Shown here: positions 19,082-27,452 of the stretch, piece by piece
How positions within the stretch are numbered: position 1 is the first letter of the stretch
Layout: every line of letters starts with the position of its first letter
NCBI RefSeq assembly: GCF_001921205.1
Contig: NZ_MSIE01000055.1
Coordinates: 1-64,000 of the forward strand
Source of the DNA: Actinophytocola xanthii
GTDB taxonomy: Bacteria; Actinomycetota; Actinomycetes; Mycobacteriales; Pseudonocardiaceae
Reading direction: 5' to 3'
Length of the DNA: 64,000 nt
Notes under the pieces: model-generated
What the model was told of the DNA's origin: nothing
The model's database searches: none
The model's input: the letters and a program-made list of their open reading frames with translations, nothing else
Program-made: the position numbers and the translations under genes

Positions 19082-19830
19082 TCAGCGAAGCCGCTCCAAG
19101 ATCGAGCGCGTACCAAGTTTCCGGTCTGCGGCGAGGAGATACGAAACCGGCGTTGTGGGCTTCGCGCGCATCATTGAGGCAAGATGCGGAACAACGGCGA
19201 GTGCGACGGCGGCGCCGCCGAGCAGCGCGTTGCCGCCGGCCATAGCAACGCCACCAAGGAGAGTTCCGGCCGCAGCGCCTGGATCGACTTTCGCAGCGAG
19301 AGTACCGATGGCTGTATCAATTCCGATCCCGGCCATCTCCCGACGGAGAGAATTAAGCTGCGGCCGGGTGTGTTTATCGTATAGTGCCTGCAGGTGAGCT
19401 TGAGCCATCGCGGGATTCTCCACGTTCGCCACTTGTCCGAGTTCGTCAACCAGCTCTGAAACGTGCGAACGGAATGCGACCATTCCGTCCTGATGTTTAC
19501 GTCGAAATTTGAGCAACTTTGCCATCGGAATTGCGTTAATATTCTTCGGTTCGATCACCGCCTGCAATGCCAGTTGGAAGTAAGCGCTCTCTACGTTCGG
19601 ATCAACCCGCTTCGGCCGACTTCGCAACAGCAACAGGTCGATGAGTTGTTCCACAACCCCTACAGCGACGCGCATTTTCAAATCATCTGTGACTGGCGAA
19701 ATCTTATTATGTCGCCCCCATTACATCAGCAAGGGTGGCTACATAGATAGATCCGAGAGTGGAATGGAGGCCAATCCAGGACGGGTCTTCTTCGCTCTTT
19801 CTGCCGAGCCCAAGTCGAGTAGAATTACTC
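19082..19830 (-). pseudogene. DUF6236-like protein, frameshifted
   Basis: The open part (199 residues from 19681) resembles the C-terminal portion of the DUF6236 family: SPVTDDLKMRVAV, DPNVESAYFQLAL, IPMAKLLKFRRKH and a hydrophobic tail of about 40 residues. Upstream, another frame reads WIGLHSTLGSIYVATLADVMGA, which is the expected preceding segment, then meets two stop codons at about 19700. The intact gene would be some 150 residues longer at its N-terminus; that part is missing or too decayed to follow. It is therefore a frameshifted remnant. Family proteins are common in actinomycete islands and have no assigned activity. Confidence 0.6.
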
Positions 19831-20069
19831 TCAGAGAGTCGTCCATGCTGGACTGATCGCTTCCGCAATATACCCACAAGGGCCCGGATGGTTCACCGCC
19901 GCCGGAATCTGTGGTCGCGGAAGACGGCGCCATTCCGGCCCCGACATGCCCTTGAGGAGTCTCAAAGCCGCGAGTCCCTCGTGTCGATTGAGAGCCCCGG
20001 TCAAGATGATATAGCTCGACGATTTCACTTTGATGAGATCCTATTACTTCGAGAAAACTCAGCACTACC

Positions 20070-20160
20070 ACTTCGGCCCTTGAAAATCGAGATGTACCTG
20101 CGGCGCTACCACGACGTGAAGATAGGCCCTTCGACGATTTACCGGCTCCTCGCAGCGATC
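20070..20160 (+). pseudogene. Short transposase HTH fragment
   Basis: About 28 residues (MYLRRYHDVKIGPSTIYRLL and neighbours) look like the second helix-turn-helix of IS481/IS3-type transposases, where RYHDIxIS is typical. The downstream catalytic core is absent and the frame runs into unrelated sequence. It is a relic only. Confidence 0.5.
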
Positions 20161-20276
20161 CTCGCTCGCACGCTGAAAATGCACACCGACGTCGCCGTCA
20201 CCTGGCGACGCTACTCCGCCGGCGACTGGGCCGCCAACGCCGCCGACGCACCAGCCTCGATCTTTCGTGTGTGTTG

Positions 20277-21445
20277 TCAGGTGGGTTGTAGTGCGGCGTA
20301 GCCGGTGTGGATGAGGTGGTTCCAGGGCCAGTTATGGGGTAGTCGGTGTCGGCGGCCGGTGCGGATGATGCGTCGGCGACGGCGAGGAGGCGTAGTCGTA
20401 GTCGTTTGGGTTCCCAGCGGCGGGCGGGTTCGTTTGGGTCGAAGGCGAGGGTTTGGGTCCAGGCGAGGAGGTCGGCGGCCAGGCGACGATCTCCAGCCAG
20501 ATCCGTTTGTGGCGTAGCCGTAAAAGGGCAGGTTGCGCATCCCGGTGTCTTTCAGCCCACGGATGCGTCTTCTGCTCGGGCCCGTTGGCGGTGGCGGACT
20601 TCCAGGGCGGCCAGGGTCCAGCCGGGCCCGCGGGTGTTGGTGGCGAAGCAGGTGATGCGCCAACCGTCGAGGTCGGTCAGCCGCAGCTGCGCTCCCGGGT
20701 GCGGGCGTTCCCGGCGGGCGATCACCCGCATATCGGCTGGCCAGTCCTGGGGCCCGGGTCGGGTTGCCCGGACGGGGGCGGGCATCCATGCTGTGAGTTC
20801 GGCGATCTGGGCACTGTCGCGTGGGTGACCGTCGCCGTCGATCGCAGCGCGCCATGCTTGGGCTGGGATCGCCTCGATCGCGGTCTTGACCGTCTCATGC
20901 GCGGGAAACCCGATCGAGTACTCCCGCCCCAGCTCGGTGACATAGGTCAGGAATGCCTTGGAACACGCACCGGAATCGGCGCGGACCAGCACCTGGCTCC
21001 GCTCCCGCTCGGGCAGCTGGGCCAGCGCGAGGTCCAGCGCCTGGATGTGATCGGCCTTGTTCCAGTGTGAGGCACTTCCCGGACACAGCTGTGCGACCAG
21101 CGTTTCCCCGGTCCCGTGCTCGCCGTGGTCGACGTAGGCACATCGGAGCGAACCCGAACCCCGCTTGTGGGTAGGCGTGGCGTGTTCCATGTCCGAATGC
21201 GCCGTGGTCGGGGTGGCGTCGATGTCCACGATCACCTGACCGCCGTCGCGGTTTCCCGGCCGCCCGCCAAGCGGTCGGCGCCGCGCCCATACCGCCGCCC
21301 GTGCCTTCGCTCGAGCGGACCGGATCGCTGGCAACACGGTGTCGATATCGGCGGCCAACGTACTGACCAGCCGCGACACCGTCGGGTCACTGGCCACCAC
21401 GCCGAAGATCTGCGGCTGCGCCCTGACCACCGCAAGTTCAGCCAA
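20277..21445 (-). pseudogene. IS1380-family transposase, frameshifted and N-truncated
   Basis: The frame 20552-21445 carries IS1380-type signatures: SDPTVSRLVSTLA, the first Asp region VIVDIDATP, the second VLVRADSGA, and GWRITCFATN. The expected C-terminal continuation appears in another frame: KDTGMRNLPFYGYA, then RIIRTGRR and WPWNHLIHTGYAALQPT ending at 20277. At least two frameshifts are needed. About 100 N-terminal residues are missing and are replaced by an IS110-type fragment on the other strand. The element is dead. It belongs to a cluster of broken insertion sequences in block A. Confidence 0.85.
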
Positions 21446-21715
21446 GCAGCTCGGGCTCCTCGATCAAAGGCGAGCACCCAGCCCGCACCAGCAACCGCAA
21501 ACTCAAACTCGAACGAGCATTCTTCCTCGCCGCGTTCGCAGCCTTGCTCGACCCACCAGCAGGGCCTACTACCAGCGAAAACGCGACGAGGGAAGAAACA
21601 CAACGCCGCACTGATCTGCCTGGCCCGGCGCCGCTGCGACGTCCTGTTCGCAATGCTCCGCAACAAGACCTACTACCGGCACCCCGAACCCACTCCCATC
21701 CCCACTGCGGCTTGA
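21446..21715 (+). pseudogene. IS110-family transposase C-terminal remnant
   Basis: Three frames together spell the end of an IS110/IS116-type transposase: RKLKLERAFFLAAFAALLDP, then SRAYYQRKRDEG, then KHNAALICLARRRCDVLFAMLR ending at 21715. At least two frameshifts separate the pieces and the RuvC-like N-terminal domain is absent. The fragment abuts the N-truncated IS1380 gene, so one insertion or deletion probably removed both 5' ends. Confidence 0.8.
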
Positions 21716-21797
21716 CAACCACATAGGGACACCCCCAGGCGGCGACGCCGCACGCCACCAGGCCAACCCCGAGGACCAAGGTCTGGACGAGACCCGG

Positions 21798-22370
21798 GTG
21801 ATCGGCGAGTACACTCCGGGCACGGAGATCACCGACGTCGACGACAGCTTCAGCAGCCGGTTCCTCTACGCGTTCTGGCGGCTGTGCGACCAGCGCATCG
21901 CCGAGGTCGGCCAGGCCCAGGTCGCCGCCGACCGCGCCGGGGTGTCGCCCGAGGTGCGGGTCATCCTTGCTCTCTACGCTCCCTGGGCACTGGGATTCGC
22001 CTCCCCGCGCGGCGGCCCTCCCTCCGAGCAACGGTTCGGCAGGGTTGACTACGCCAAGGGCGGGGGCCTGCGCCTGGCAGTGGACGCCGAGCTGACGGAG
22101 CTGTACCCGGAGCGGACTATGCGGTTCCTGGAACTGCTCGACGCCCCCGTGGCCGCTACCACCCCACAGATCCCGGCGGTGAGCACCGCACTGCCCGCCG
22201 GGTTCGTCGCGACTCCGCAGGCGCTGGGCCGCCCGTTGTCCCCGGCCTTGCTCGCCGAGGTGACCACCGCGATGGCCAGGGTCACCCAAGCTGGTGGCCG
22301 GTCCTCGCGTGGGCTGTCGCAGTACCTAGCCAGCCGGAGCACCCGCCCGCTGGAATCCTCGCTGGGGTAG
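21798..22370 (+). CDS. Hypothetical protein, probably 5'-truncated
   Basis: The frame from GTG 21798 gives 190 residues. In the same frame it is open back to about 21714 without a good start, running into the IS110 remnant. The true N-terminus has therefore probably been lost. Visible features are an acidic, aromatic-rich first part (YTPGTEITDVDDSFSSRFLYAFWRLCDQR), a middle helical part with VILALYAPWALGF, and a low-complexity Ala/Thr/Pro tail. No family recognised. The IS insertion suggests it may no longer be expressed. Confidence 0.45.
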   Translation: MIGEYTPGTEITDVDDSFSSRFLYAFWRLCDQRIAEVGQAQVAADRAGVSPEVRVILALYAPWALGFASPRGGPPSEQRFGRVDYAKGGGLRLAVDAELTELYPERTMRFLELLDAPVAATTPQIPAVSTALPAGFVATPQALGRPLSPALLAEVTTAMARVTQAGGRSSRGLSQYLASRSTRPLESSLG

Positions 22371-22467
22371 TCGAGTCCTCCTCACAGATCGGCGCGTCGG
22401 CGCGTCGCCCCGTGCCATAGACGCCCGAAGTGCGCCAGAGCCGTTTGTCTGGACAGACCCGAACGTT

Positions 22468-23097
22468 TTACAGTTCCACCGAAGGGGATGGCCGGCCTCG
22501 CAACCAGCTGCTCAATTTGGTGGGTTTGGCTGTCATTTTGGCGAGGATCTGCTGAAGTTCAGTGAGCCGGTGTTTGATGCGGTCGTGGTAGCCGCCGCTG
22601 CCGCGGAGCGCGCATGTGAATTCGGCGATGCTGTCGTCGACAGGCCCCGGGACAGCGAATAGGTGCATCTCAGTAATCTCAAGGCGGCGGTTAAAACCGG
22701 TCGTTTCGTCCTGCCATCGGTGGAGGAGACTTAGGAGTTCTGCGTCGGCGCGTTCGCTGAAAGCCCCGGAGATCAGCGCTGCGTCGACTGCTGAGAGGGG
22801 TAGACGGGGAAATACCCGTCGCCGGTCGAGGTAGGAGGTGAACTCGCGGCTGTTTAGTATGGCGGTTACGCGGTCGAGCTCATCTCGGAGTGTGAACAGA
22901 ACAGTTTGGCGACGTTCTTGTCTTGTGGCCCTTCGTTCGGCGAGCAGGCCACCGAGTCCTCCGAGCACACCGAGTAGGCCCACGGATGGTTCGAACATGG
23001 CCGGTCCTCGTGAGGTGGCGAGCCAGGCGAGGCTTACGAGGCCCGCGAGGGTAACGCTACCGAACGTGGCGAACGCGATGATGGTGGATCGGGACAT
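22468..23097 (-). CDS. Two-helix membrane protein of unknown function
   Basis: A 209-residue protein with two hydrophobic segments close together (about 6-27 and 34-53), then a cytosolic helical domain with basic linker ERRATRQERRQ and a long helix ending LQQILAKMTAKPTKL. The two-TM-plus-helical-domain shape resembles small signalling or effector membrane proteins, but no family can be named. It lies 17 bp downstream of the methyltransferase gene on the same strand (23115), so the two are probably co-transcribed. The GC content of this pair is lower than that of the toxin locus. Confidence 0.6.
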   Translation of the reverse strand: MSRSTIIAFATFGSVTLAGLVSLAWLATSRGPAMFEPSVGLLGVLGGLGGLLAERRATRQERRQTVLFTLRDELDRVTAILNSREFTSYLDRRRVFPRLPLSAVDAALISGAFSERADAELLSLLHRWQDETTGFNRRLEITEMHLFAVPGPVDDSIAEFTCALRGSGGYHDRIKHRLTELQQILAKMTAKPTKLSSWLRGRPSPSVEL

Positions 23098-23114
23098 GGG
23101 GAGGTGTCTTTCGG

Positions 23115-24353
23115 TCAGATGGCCGGGTCGCGCCAGAGGTCGTCGGCAATCGTGGGCTCGGGAACGGTTGCGAGGAGGTCCTGGTTGCTCGCGAGTACGG
23201 CGAGCTCCATTCCGAATGCCGGTCCGTCGTTAATAGATGTGAAACGTGCTGGCGTGCTAGCAAGTTGCGTGAGGCCGCTGTCCTTGAGCAGGGCGGCGAT
23301 GCCTGTGTGGGCGTACTTGCGCGTCACCAGCAGCCGAATCGTGTCGCCGTGCTTAAAGGAGACTGGTTCACCCGTGGAGAGGGTAAACGTGGTGTCCCCG
23401 TCCTCCTTCTTTCGGTAGATAACCTTTACGAACAGAGCACGATTTCCTTCGACCGTACCGACGTAGGAGACGTCGTGCTTGCTTACCCGGAGATCGGTGT
23501 ATCGACGAAGCGCGCTAATCACGAACTCACCGAAGCTGCTACTGCGCTCGTACTCCTTCGCCGCTAGGGCCGCATGGTTGGCATCGAGTAGAGGAGCGGT
23601 GCTGACCTCCAGAAGAAGCCGATCCTGCGAGCGCAGGAGATTGGCGGTGATATTTTTCAAGAGTTCACCGTCGTCAGTGAAGTTGGCCAGAGTATTGCCT
23701 AGCAGGGAGAACAGGACCGGGGTGCCGCCGAATGCGGTATCCAGTAGTTGGCGAAGCCGGAGCTGGTTGTCGCGACGGGCGAAGTCCCACGGCAGTGCCA
23801 GGATACGATCGCTCGACAGTCGCAGCTGCACGATGAGGTCGCGCACAGAGAACCCCAGCATATCCGGGCTAGCGTCGACCGGGAGATAGTACAAGTTGGC
23901 GTTGTCGCGACGTAGTTCACGGAGCACGACAGCGTCTTTCTGGCCGTCGCCTGGGCCAAGGCTGACGTAGTTGAATGGACCGGATCCGAGACTGGAGCGG
24001 ATCTGGCACCAGCGATCCCGAAATGACTCGATGCTGCGTCGCATTACCGGGTAGAGCCGGTCCTGGCAAGCCTTCGACCACGCGTCCGCGGGTCCCTCAC
24101 CGGCGTACGCGAAGGCTGAGGAGATCCACTTGCCATCTCCCGTGGTGGAGTGGCCGCGACGAAGCCCATCGAGGAGTTCGCCCAGAGAGTCGGCCTGCCC
24201 CTCCGTAGCGAGTTGGGCCCACATCGGGATATTCATTTGCCGGAGGATCTTTGCCAGTCCGCACCTCAGCACCGAGGGATGCGCCTCGTCGTGTACCGGC
24301 TCGTCACACGGGCGCCCGTAGGCGGAGAAAGGGTCCACTGGTTCCGTCGTCAC
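23115..24353 (-). CDS. EgtD-like SAM-dependent methyltransferase
   Basis: A 412-residue protein of the histidine-specific methyltransferase fold (EgtD/DUF2260 type). The SAM-binding glycine loop is seen as SLGPGDGQKD (about 131-140), followed by PVDASPDML (Asp160). Other fitting parts are ALPWDF and LFSLLGNTLANF, the latter typical of EgtD proteins, and a C-terminal beta-rich region. EgtD trimethylates histidine in ergothioneine synthesis, but no egtB/C/E genes are nearby, so the substrate may be a different amine. The GTG start at 24353 is preferred because GGAG lies 8 bp upstream; the frame extends 17 residues further. It is divergent from a TetR-type regulator, which probably controls it. 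Confidence 0.75.
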   Translation of the reverse strand: MTTEPVDPFSAYGRPCDEPVHDEAHPSVLRCGLAKILRQMNIPMWAQLATEGQADSLGELLDGLRRGHSTTGDGKWISSAFAYAGEGPADAWSKACQDRLYPVMRRSIESFRDRWCQIRSSLGSGPFNYVSLGPGDGQKDAVVLRELRRDNANLYYLPVDASPDMLGFSVRDLIVQLRLSSDRILALPWDFARRDNQLRLRQLLDTAFGGTPVLFSLLGNTLANFTDDGELLKNITANLLRSQDRLLLEVSTAPLLDANHAALAAKEYERSSSFGEFVISALRRYTDLRVSKHDVSYVGTVEGNRALFVKVIYRKKEDGDTTFTLSTGEPVSFKHGDTIRLLVTRKYAHTGIAALLKDSGLTQLASTPARFTSINDGPAFGMELAVLASNQDLLATVPEPTIADDLWRDPAI

Positions 24354-24426
24354 TCTGCGTCTCCAAATCCTCGTGCAGTTGCACGCAACGCTACCGCTGA
24401 GCAAAGACTCTGAGTAGAGCCAGAAC

Positions 24427-24500
24427 GGGTGAATCTGAGTGCTTGCTCAGTCATATGAATTCTAGTGCGGGTTCACCTGCGCTGTAGGAGTTGTTACAGT
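24427..24500. promoter_or_regulatory. Divergent control region with inverted repeats and leaderless promoter
   Basis: Between the methyltransferase and TetR genes lie CTGAG(6)CTCAG (24435-24450) and an outer pair GGTGAA (24428-24433) / TTCACC (24472-24477). These are candidate operators. TACAGT at 24495-24500 is 7 bp from the GTG at 24508, the spacing of an actinomycete leaderless promoter. Confidence 0.6.
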
Positions 24501-24507
24501 TGTCTCT

Positions 24508-25230
24508 GTGGGCCACACCTCGCGGGAAGAGCTGAGAGCACGACGGGAGAACACACGTGCCCGGCTGCTCGAGGCTGGGAAGGATCTTCTGGCCACAGTG
24601 CCGCTAGGCGGGATCGCCAGTCATCTGCGCTCCGGCGAGGTCACTCGGCGGGCGAAGCTCTCGGCAGGCTCGCTGTACTACCACTGGATGAGCCAGGACG
24701 AGTACATCGTCGACCTCGTTGACTACGTGCTGCGCTGCATGAGCGACGAACGTGCCGCCAAGGCGAAGGAGCACGCCCAGGACATGTTCGCGGCAACGCT
24801 TGAGGACGACCAGCCGCTTCCGAAGGCCGTGCGGAGCATCGGCAACGCGGCATTCGCCCAATTGCAGGCCGACGACTCAGTGTTCTTGCAGATGGCGCTG
24901 TGGAGCGCTCATCGGGACGATCCCGAGATAGCCCGGCGGCTGAAAGACATGTACTCGCGGGTCCAGTCGTGTTGGCGCGCACACGTGGAGCAGACTGTCC
25001 AGGCGCAGGGGCGCAAATGGCGGTCACCCTTCGACGCCTCAGCCATGACAACCGCACTCATCGCCCTATCCGAAGGACTGCTCCTGCGGTCGAAGGTCGA
25101 CCCCGAAGCAGTGCCGGAGTACAACCACCCCGATGGAAACTGGACCATGATGTCCACTCTCAGTCTGGCGCTCTACCATGCGATGACCACCACTGCCGAC
25201 GAACTGGATGACGTCAGGGATCAGGACTAG
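24508..25230 (+). CDS. TetR/AcrR-type transcriptional regulator
   Basis: A 240-residue regulator. Residues about 12-65 form a TetR-type helix-turn-helix (ARLLEAGKDLL ... VTRRAKLSAGSLYYHWMSQDEYIVDLV). The rest is a helical ligand/dimer domain with no recognised subfamily. The gene is divergent from the EgtD-like methyltransferase, with 154 bp between the starts and two inverted repeats inside, so it probably represses itself and the methyltransferase. The GTG start has no ribosome site. A TACAGT hexamer 7 bp upstream suggests a leaderless transcript. Confidence 0.85.
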   Translation: MGHTSREELRARRENTRARLLEAGKDLLATVPLGGIASHLRSGEVTRRAKLSAGSLYYHWMSQDEYIVDLVDYVLRCMSDERAAKAKEHAQDMFAATLEDDQPLPKAVRSIGNAAFAQLQADDSVFLQMALWSAHRDDPEIARRLKDMYSRVQSCWRAHVEQTVQAQGRKWRSPFDASAMTTALIALSEGLLLRSKVDPEAVPEYNHPDGNWTMMSTLSLALYHAMTTTADELDDVRDQD

Positions 25231-25295
25231 CTACTTCGACCTGAAAACGGGTCGGTTGACTGAGAACGTGTTTGAGATCTTGATCGGCGTGTCTA

Positions 25296-25621
25296 GTTGA
25301 CCTTGCTGGTGGGGTCCGTATCTGATTGTTGACCGGTTAAAGGGTTTGGCGTTGGACACCAAATATCGCCATACGCCGGGCCCTGAGCCGATTATGTGGC
25401 CGCCGAACGGCGGTGAGGCACAGCTTTGGTGGATCGATCTGGTGTCTAGCTCTCGCGAGTACACCATCACATCGGTCGAGACCGGCCTCCGGTTGGACGC
25501 GGGCGAGCGATTTGACTTGTCTCGTCCACCCACGATGTCGCAGCCGCATGGACTGAGTCATCAGCGTTGGGGGTTCATACCTGGCCCTGAGAGGGTCGGC
25601 TGCCTGATCGTATTGGTCTGA
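25296..25621 (+). pseudogene. RICIN-like lectin fragment
   Basis: The frame opens after a stop at about 25296 and reads YLIVDRLKGLALDT, then AQLWWID, TGLRLDA and HQRWGFIP. The two QxW-type motifs and repeated (T)GLxLD are characteristic of ricin-B-type carbohydrate-binding repeats. No signal peptide or convincing start is present; the first near-cognate start is TTG 25346. It is probably the last third of a decayed lectin gene, next to an IS3 remnant. Confidence 0.5.
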
Positions 25622-25644
25622 CCCCGGTTTGTGGTCTGGTTCGA

Positions 25645-25971
25645 GTGAGAGTCTGGATGCTCGAGAACGGGCAGGAAGGCTCGATGATCATGGCGACGAG
25701 GAAGCGGCACTCGCCGGAGCAGGTCGTGCGGAAGTTGACGACTGCGGATCGGTTACTGGCTGAGGGCAAGGACGTGGCGGCGGTGTGCCGTGAGCTGGGG
25801 GTTTCTGAGCAGACCTATCACCGCTGGCGTAACCAGTTCGGTGGGTTGAAGGCCGACGACGCGAAACGGTTGAAGGATCTCGAGCGGGAGAACTCGATGC
25901 TCAAGCGGTTGCTCGCGGACGCGGAGCTGGAGAAGGCGGCGTTGAAGGAGATCACAAAGGGAAACTTCTGA
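25645..25971 (+). CDS. IS3-family OrfA
   Basis: A 108-residue frame; the usual start is the ATG giving MATRKRHSPEQVV at about 25690. It has the IS3 OrfA helix-turn-helix (ADRLLAEGKDVAAVCRELGVSEQTYHRWR) and a leucine-zipper segment (DLERENSMLKRLLADAELEKAALKEI). OrfB starts at the stop codon in another frame, as in active IS3 elements that use a frameshift. OrfB is broken, so OrfA is a leftover. Confidence 0.85.
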   Translation: MRVWMLENGQEGSMIMATRKRHSPEQVVRKLTTADRLLAEGKDVAAVCRELGVSEQTYHRWRNQFGGLKADDAKRLKDLERENSMLKRLLADAELEKAALKEITKGNF

Positions 25972-26440
25972 GTCCGGAGCGTCGCCAGGCCGCCGTGCGC
26001 CACCTCATGGTTGTTCTGGGTCTGAGTGAGCGGTTCGCGTGCCGGCTGACTGGTCAGCACCGTGCGACGCAGCGACGTGAGCCGGCGAGCATGACACCAG
26101 GTGATCCGGATGCGGCGTTGCGGGCCTGGCTCCGCGACTGAGCGAATGCTCATCCTCGGCGCGGGTTCCGCAACGCACACGCCGATGCCTGCGGCGAGGG
26201 CTGGCACGTCAACCACAAGAAGGTCCAGCGGTTGTGGCGTGAGGAAGGGCTGCGGGTGCCGCAACGCCGGCGACGCAAACGCATCGGCGCCTCGACCGCG
26301 CCGGACCCACCGAAGGCCCGCGCGCCGAACCGGGTCTGGGCTGCGGACTCTCAGTTCGACGCCACCACCGACGGCCGACCGATCAAGATCGTCTCCATCA
26401 TCGATGAGTACACCGAGACCTCGGCAGCGACGAACCTGAA
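25972..26440 (+). pseudogene. IS3-family OrfB remnant
   Basis: OrfB begins SPERRQAAVRHL and meets a stop at about 26140. It continues in other frames with HPRRGFRN and NHKKVQRLWREEGLRVPQRRRRKR, then reaches the first Asp region of the integrase core (RVWAADSQFD) and KIVSIIDEYT. The match stops near 26430, so the second and third catalytic residues are lost. Both terminal inverted repeats could not be located. Confidence 0.85.
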
Positions 26441-26803
26441 ATCATGCCGCTGGGACGGTCACGGGCGAGGACCAGCAAGCTGCACCGGCCTGCGAACAAA
26501 AGGACATCGGCTGTTGTCGCTGCTGGTGATCGCCGGACAGCGGGGTGCCGACGACGCGCGACTGCTCGGCGAGGCCTCAGCGGGAGCGACGCGCATGCTG
26601 ATCGCTACTGGGACTGCGTTCGCCGTGGTCACGGCCCGTCGCTTGACGACTGACTCGAAGGTTCATGACATAAGAACGCATCGCATAGGCAGGTGGGAGA
26701 CGCGCCTGTCCGTGCCGCGATTACTGACAGTCCGACTGCCCTGGTAGAGATCATCCAATTGGGTCGCTGTTAGCTGTGTGCTACAGACTTTTTCGTCGGT
26801 ACC
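26441..26803. other. No recognised gene
   Basis: About 360 bp between the broken IS3 element and the next membrane protein gene. An open frame continues from the IS3 remnant but has no recognisable domain. Confidence 0.45.
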
Positions 26804-27316
26804 GTGAGCTTCGTGCAGGTTGATGATGCATGGAAGTCACTCAGTCAAGTCAACGACTGGATTCGGTTCGCAGACGCCAAAGCCGTTGCAGTACTCGCTG
26901 GCAGCGGCGTTTTGGGCGGGTTCCTGGTCAAGTCGGTTCCGCGCCTCCCCGATTTCGACGCGTATCCACTTCGCGCCGTATTGCTGTCGGTCGCGACCGT
27001 GTGCGTAGGCATCAGCGCTCTGATCTCCCTCCGCACGGTCGCGCCTCGCCTGCGAACGGGCGAAGCTCGGTCGCTGGTCTACTTCGACCACATCGCTCGA
27101 CGGTACCCCACCGGCCGTGGCGCGTTCATCGAGAACTACGTCCGCCTAGCTACCGATGAGGGCCGATTCCTTGAGAACGTTATCGAGCAGGTGTGGGCAA
27201 ACAGTCTGGTGGCGCGCCGGAAATTTCGGCGTGTCTCTTATGCTGTGACTTTCCTTGGCCTCGCTATGGTCACCTCAGGCTTGGCCGTCATCGTGCATCG
27301 CGCCTGGGACCTTTGA
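26804..27316 (+). CDS. PycTM-like (DUF5706) membrane protein
   Basis: A 170-residue protein with hydrophobic segments at about 28-46, 58-77 and 146-167. The N-terminal helix and first membrane segment (LSQVNDWIRFADAKAVAVLAGSG) fit the 'Pycsar effector protein' family (PycTM, formerly DUF5706). Those effectors disrupt the membrane when a uridylate or cytidylate cyclase signals infection. A class III cyclase-like gene lies 4 kb to the right in an operon converging on this gene, with 136 bp between the stop codons. The GTG start has no strong ribosome site. Whether it responds to that cyclase is unproven; stand-alone members of the family are also common in actinomycetes. Confidence 0.6.
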   Translation: MSFVQVDDAWKSLSQVNDWIRFADAKAVAVLAGSGVLGGFLVKSVPRLPDFDAYPLRAVLLSVATVCVGISALISLRTVAPRLRTGEARSLVYFDHIARRYPTGRGAFIENYVRLATDEGRFLENVIEQVWANSLVARRKFRRVSYAVTFLGLAMVTSGLAVIVHRAWDL

Positions 27317-27452
27317 CCCGCAACGGCTGCACCGTACCAAGGCGCGCGCGGAAACATTGGGATAGCTAGGAGCCCTCTGCGCGATTGAGAGAACGTAAGT
27401 CAGACTGATTCGGGGCGAAACTGTGCAATCGTGCTCACCTCGACAAGCTGCA

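Noticed and set aside
26804-27316. Ordinary Pycsar operon
   Set aside because: The cyclase-like gene is not adjacent on the same strand as in known Pycsar loci; a 3.8-kb STAND gene lies between. I therefore report it only as a hypothesis.
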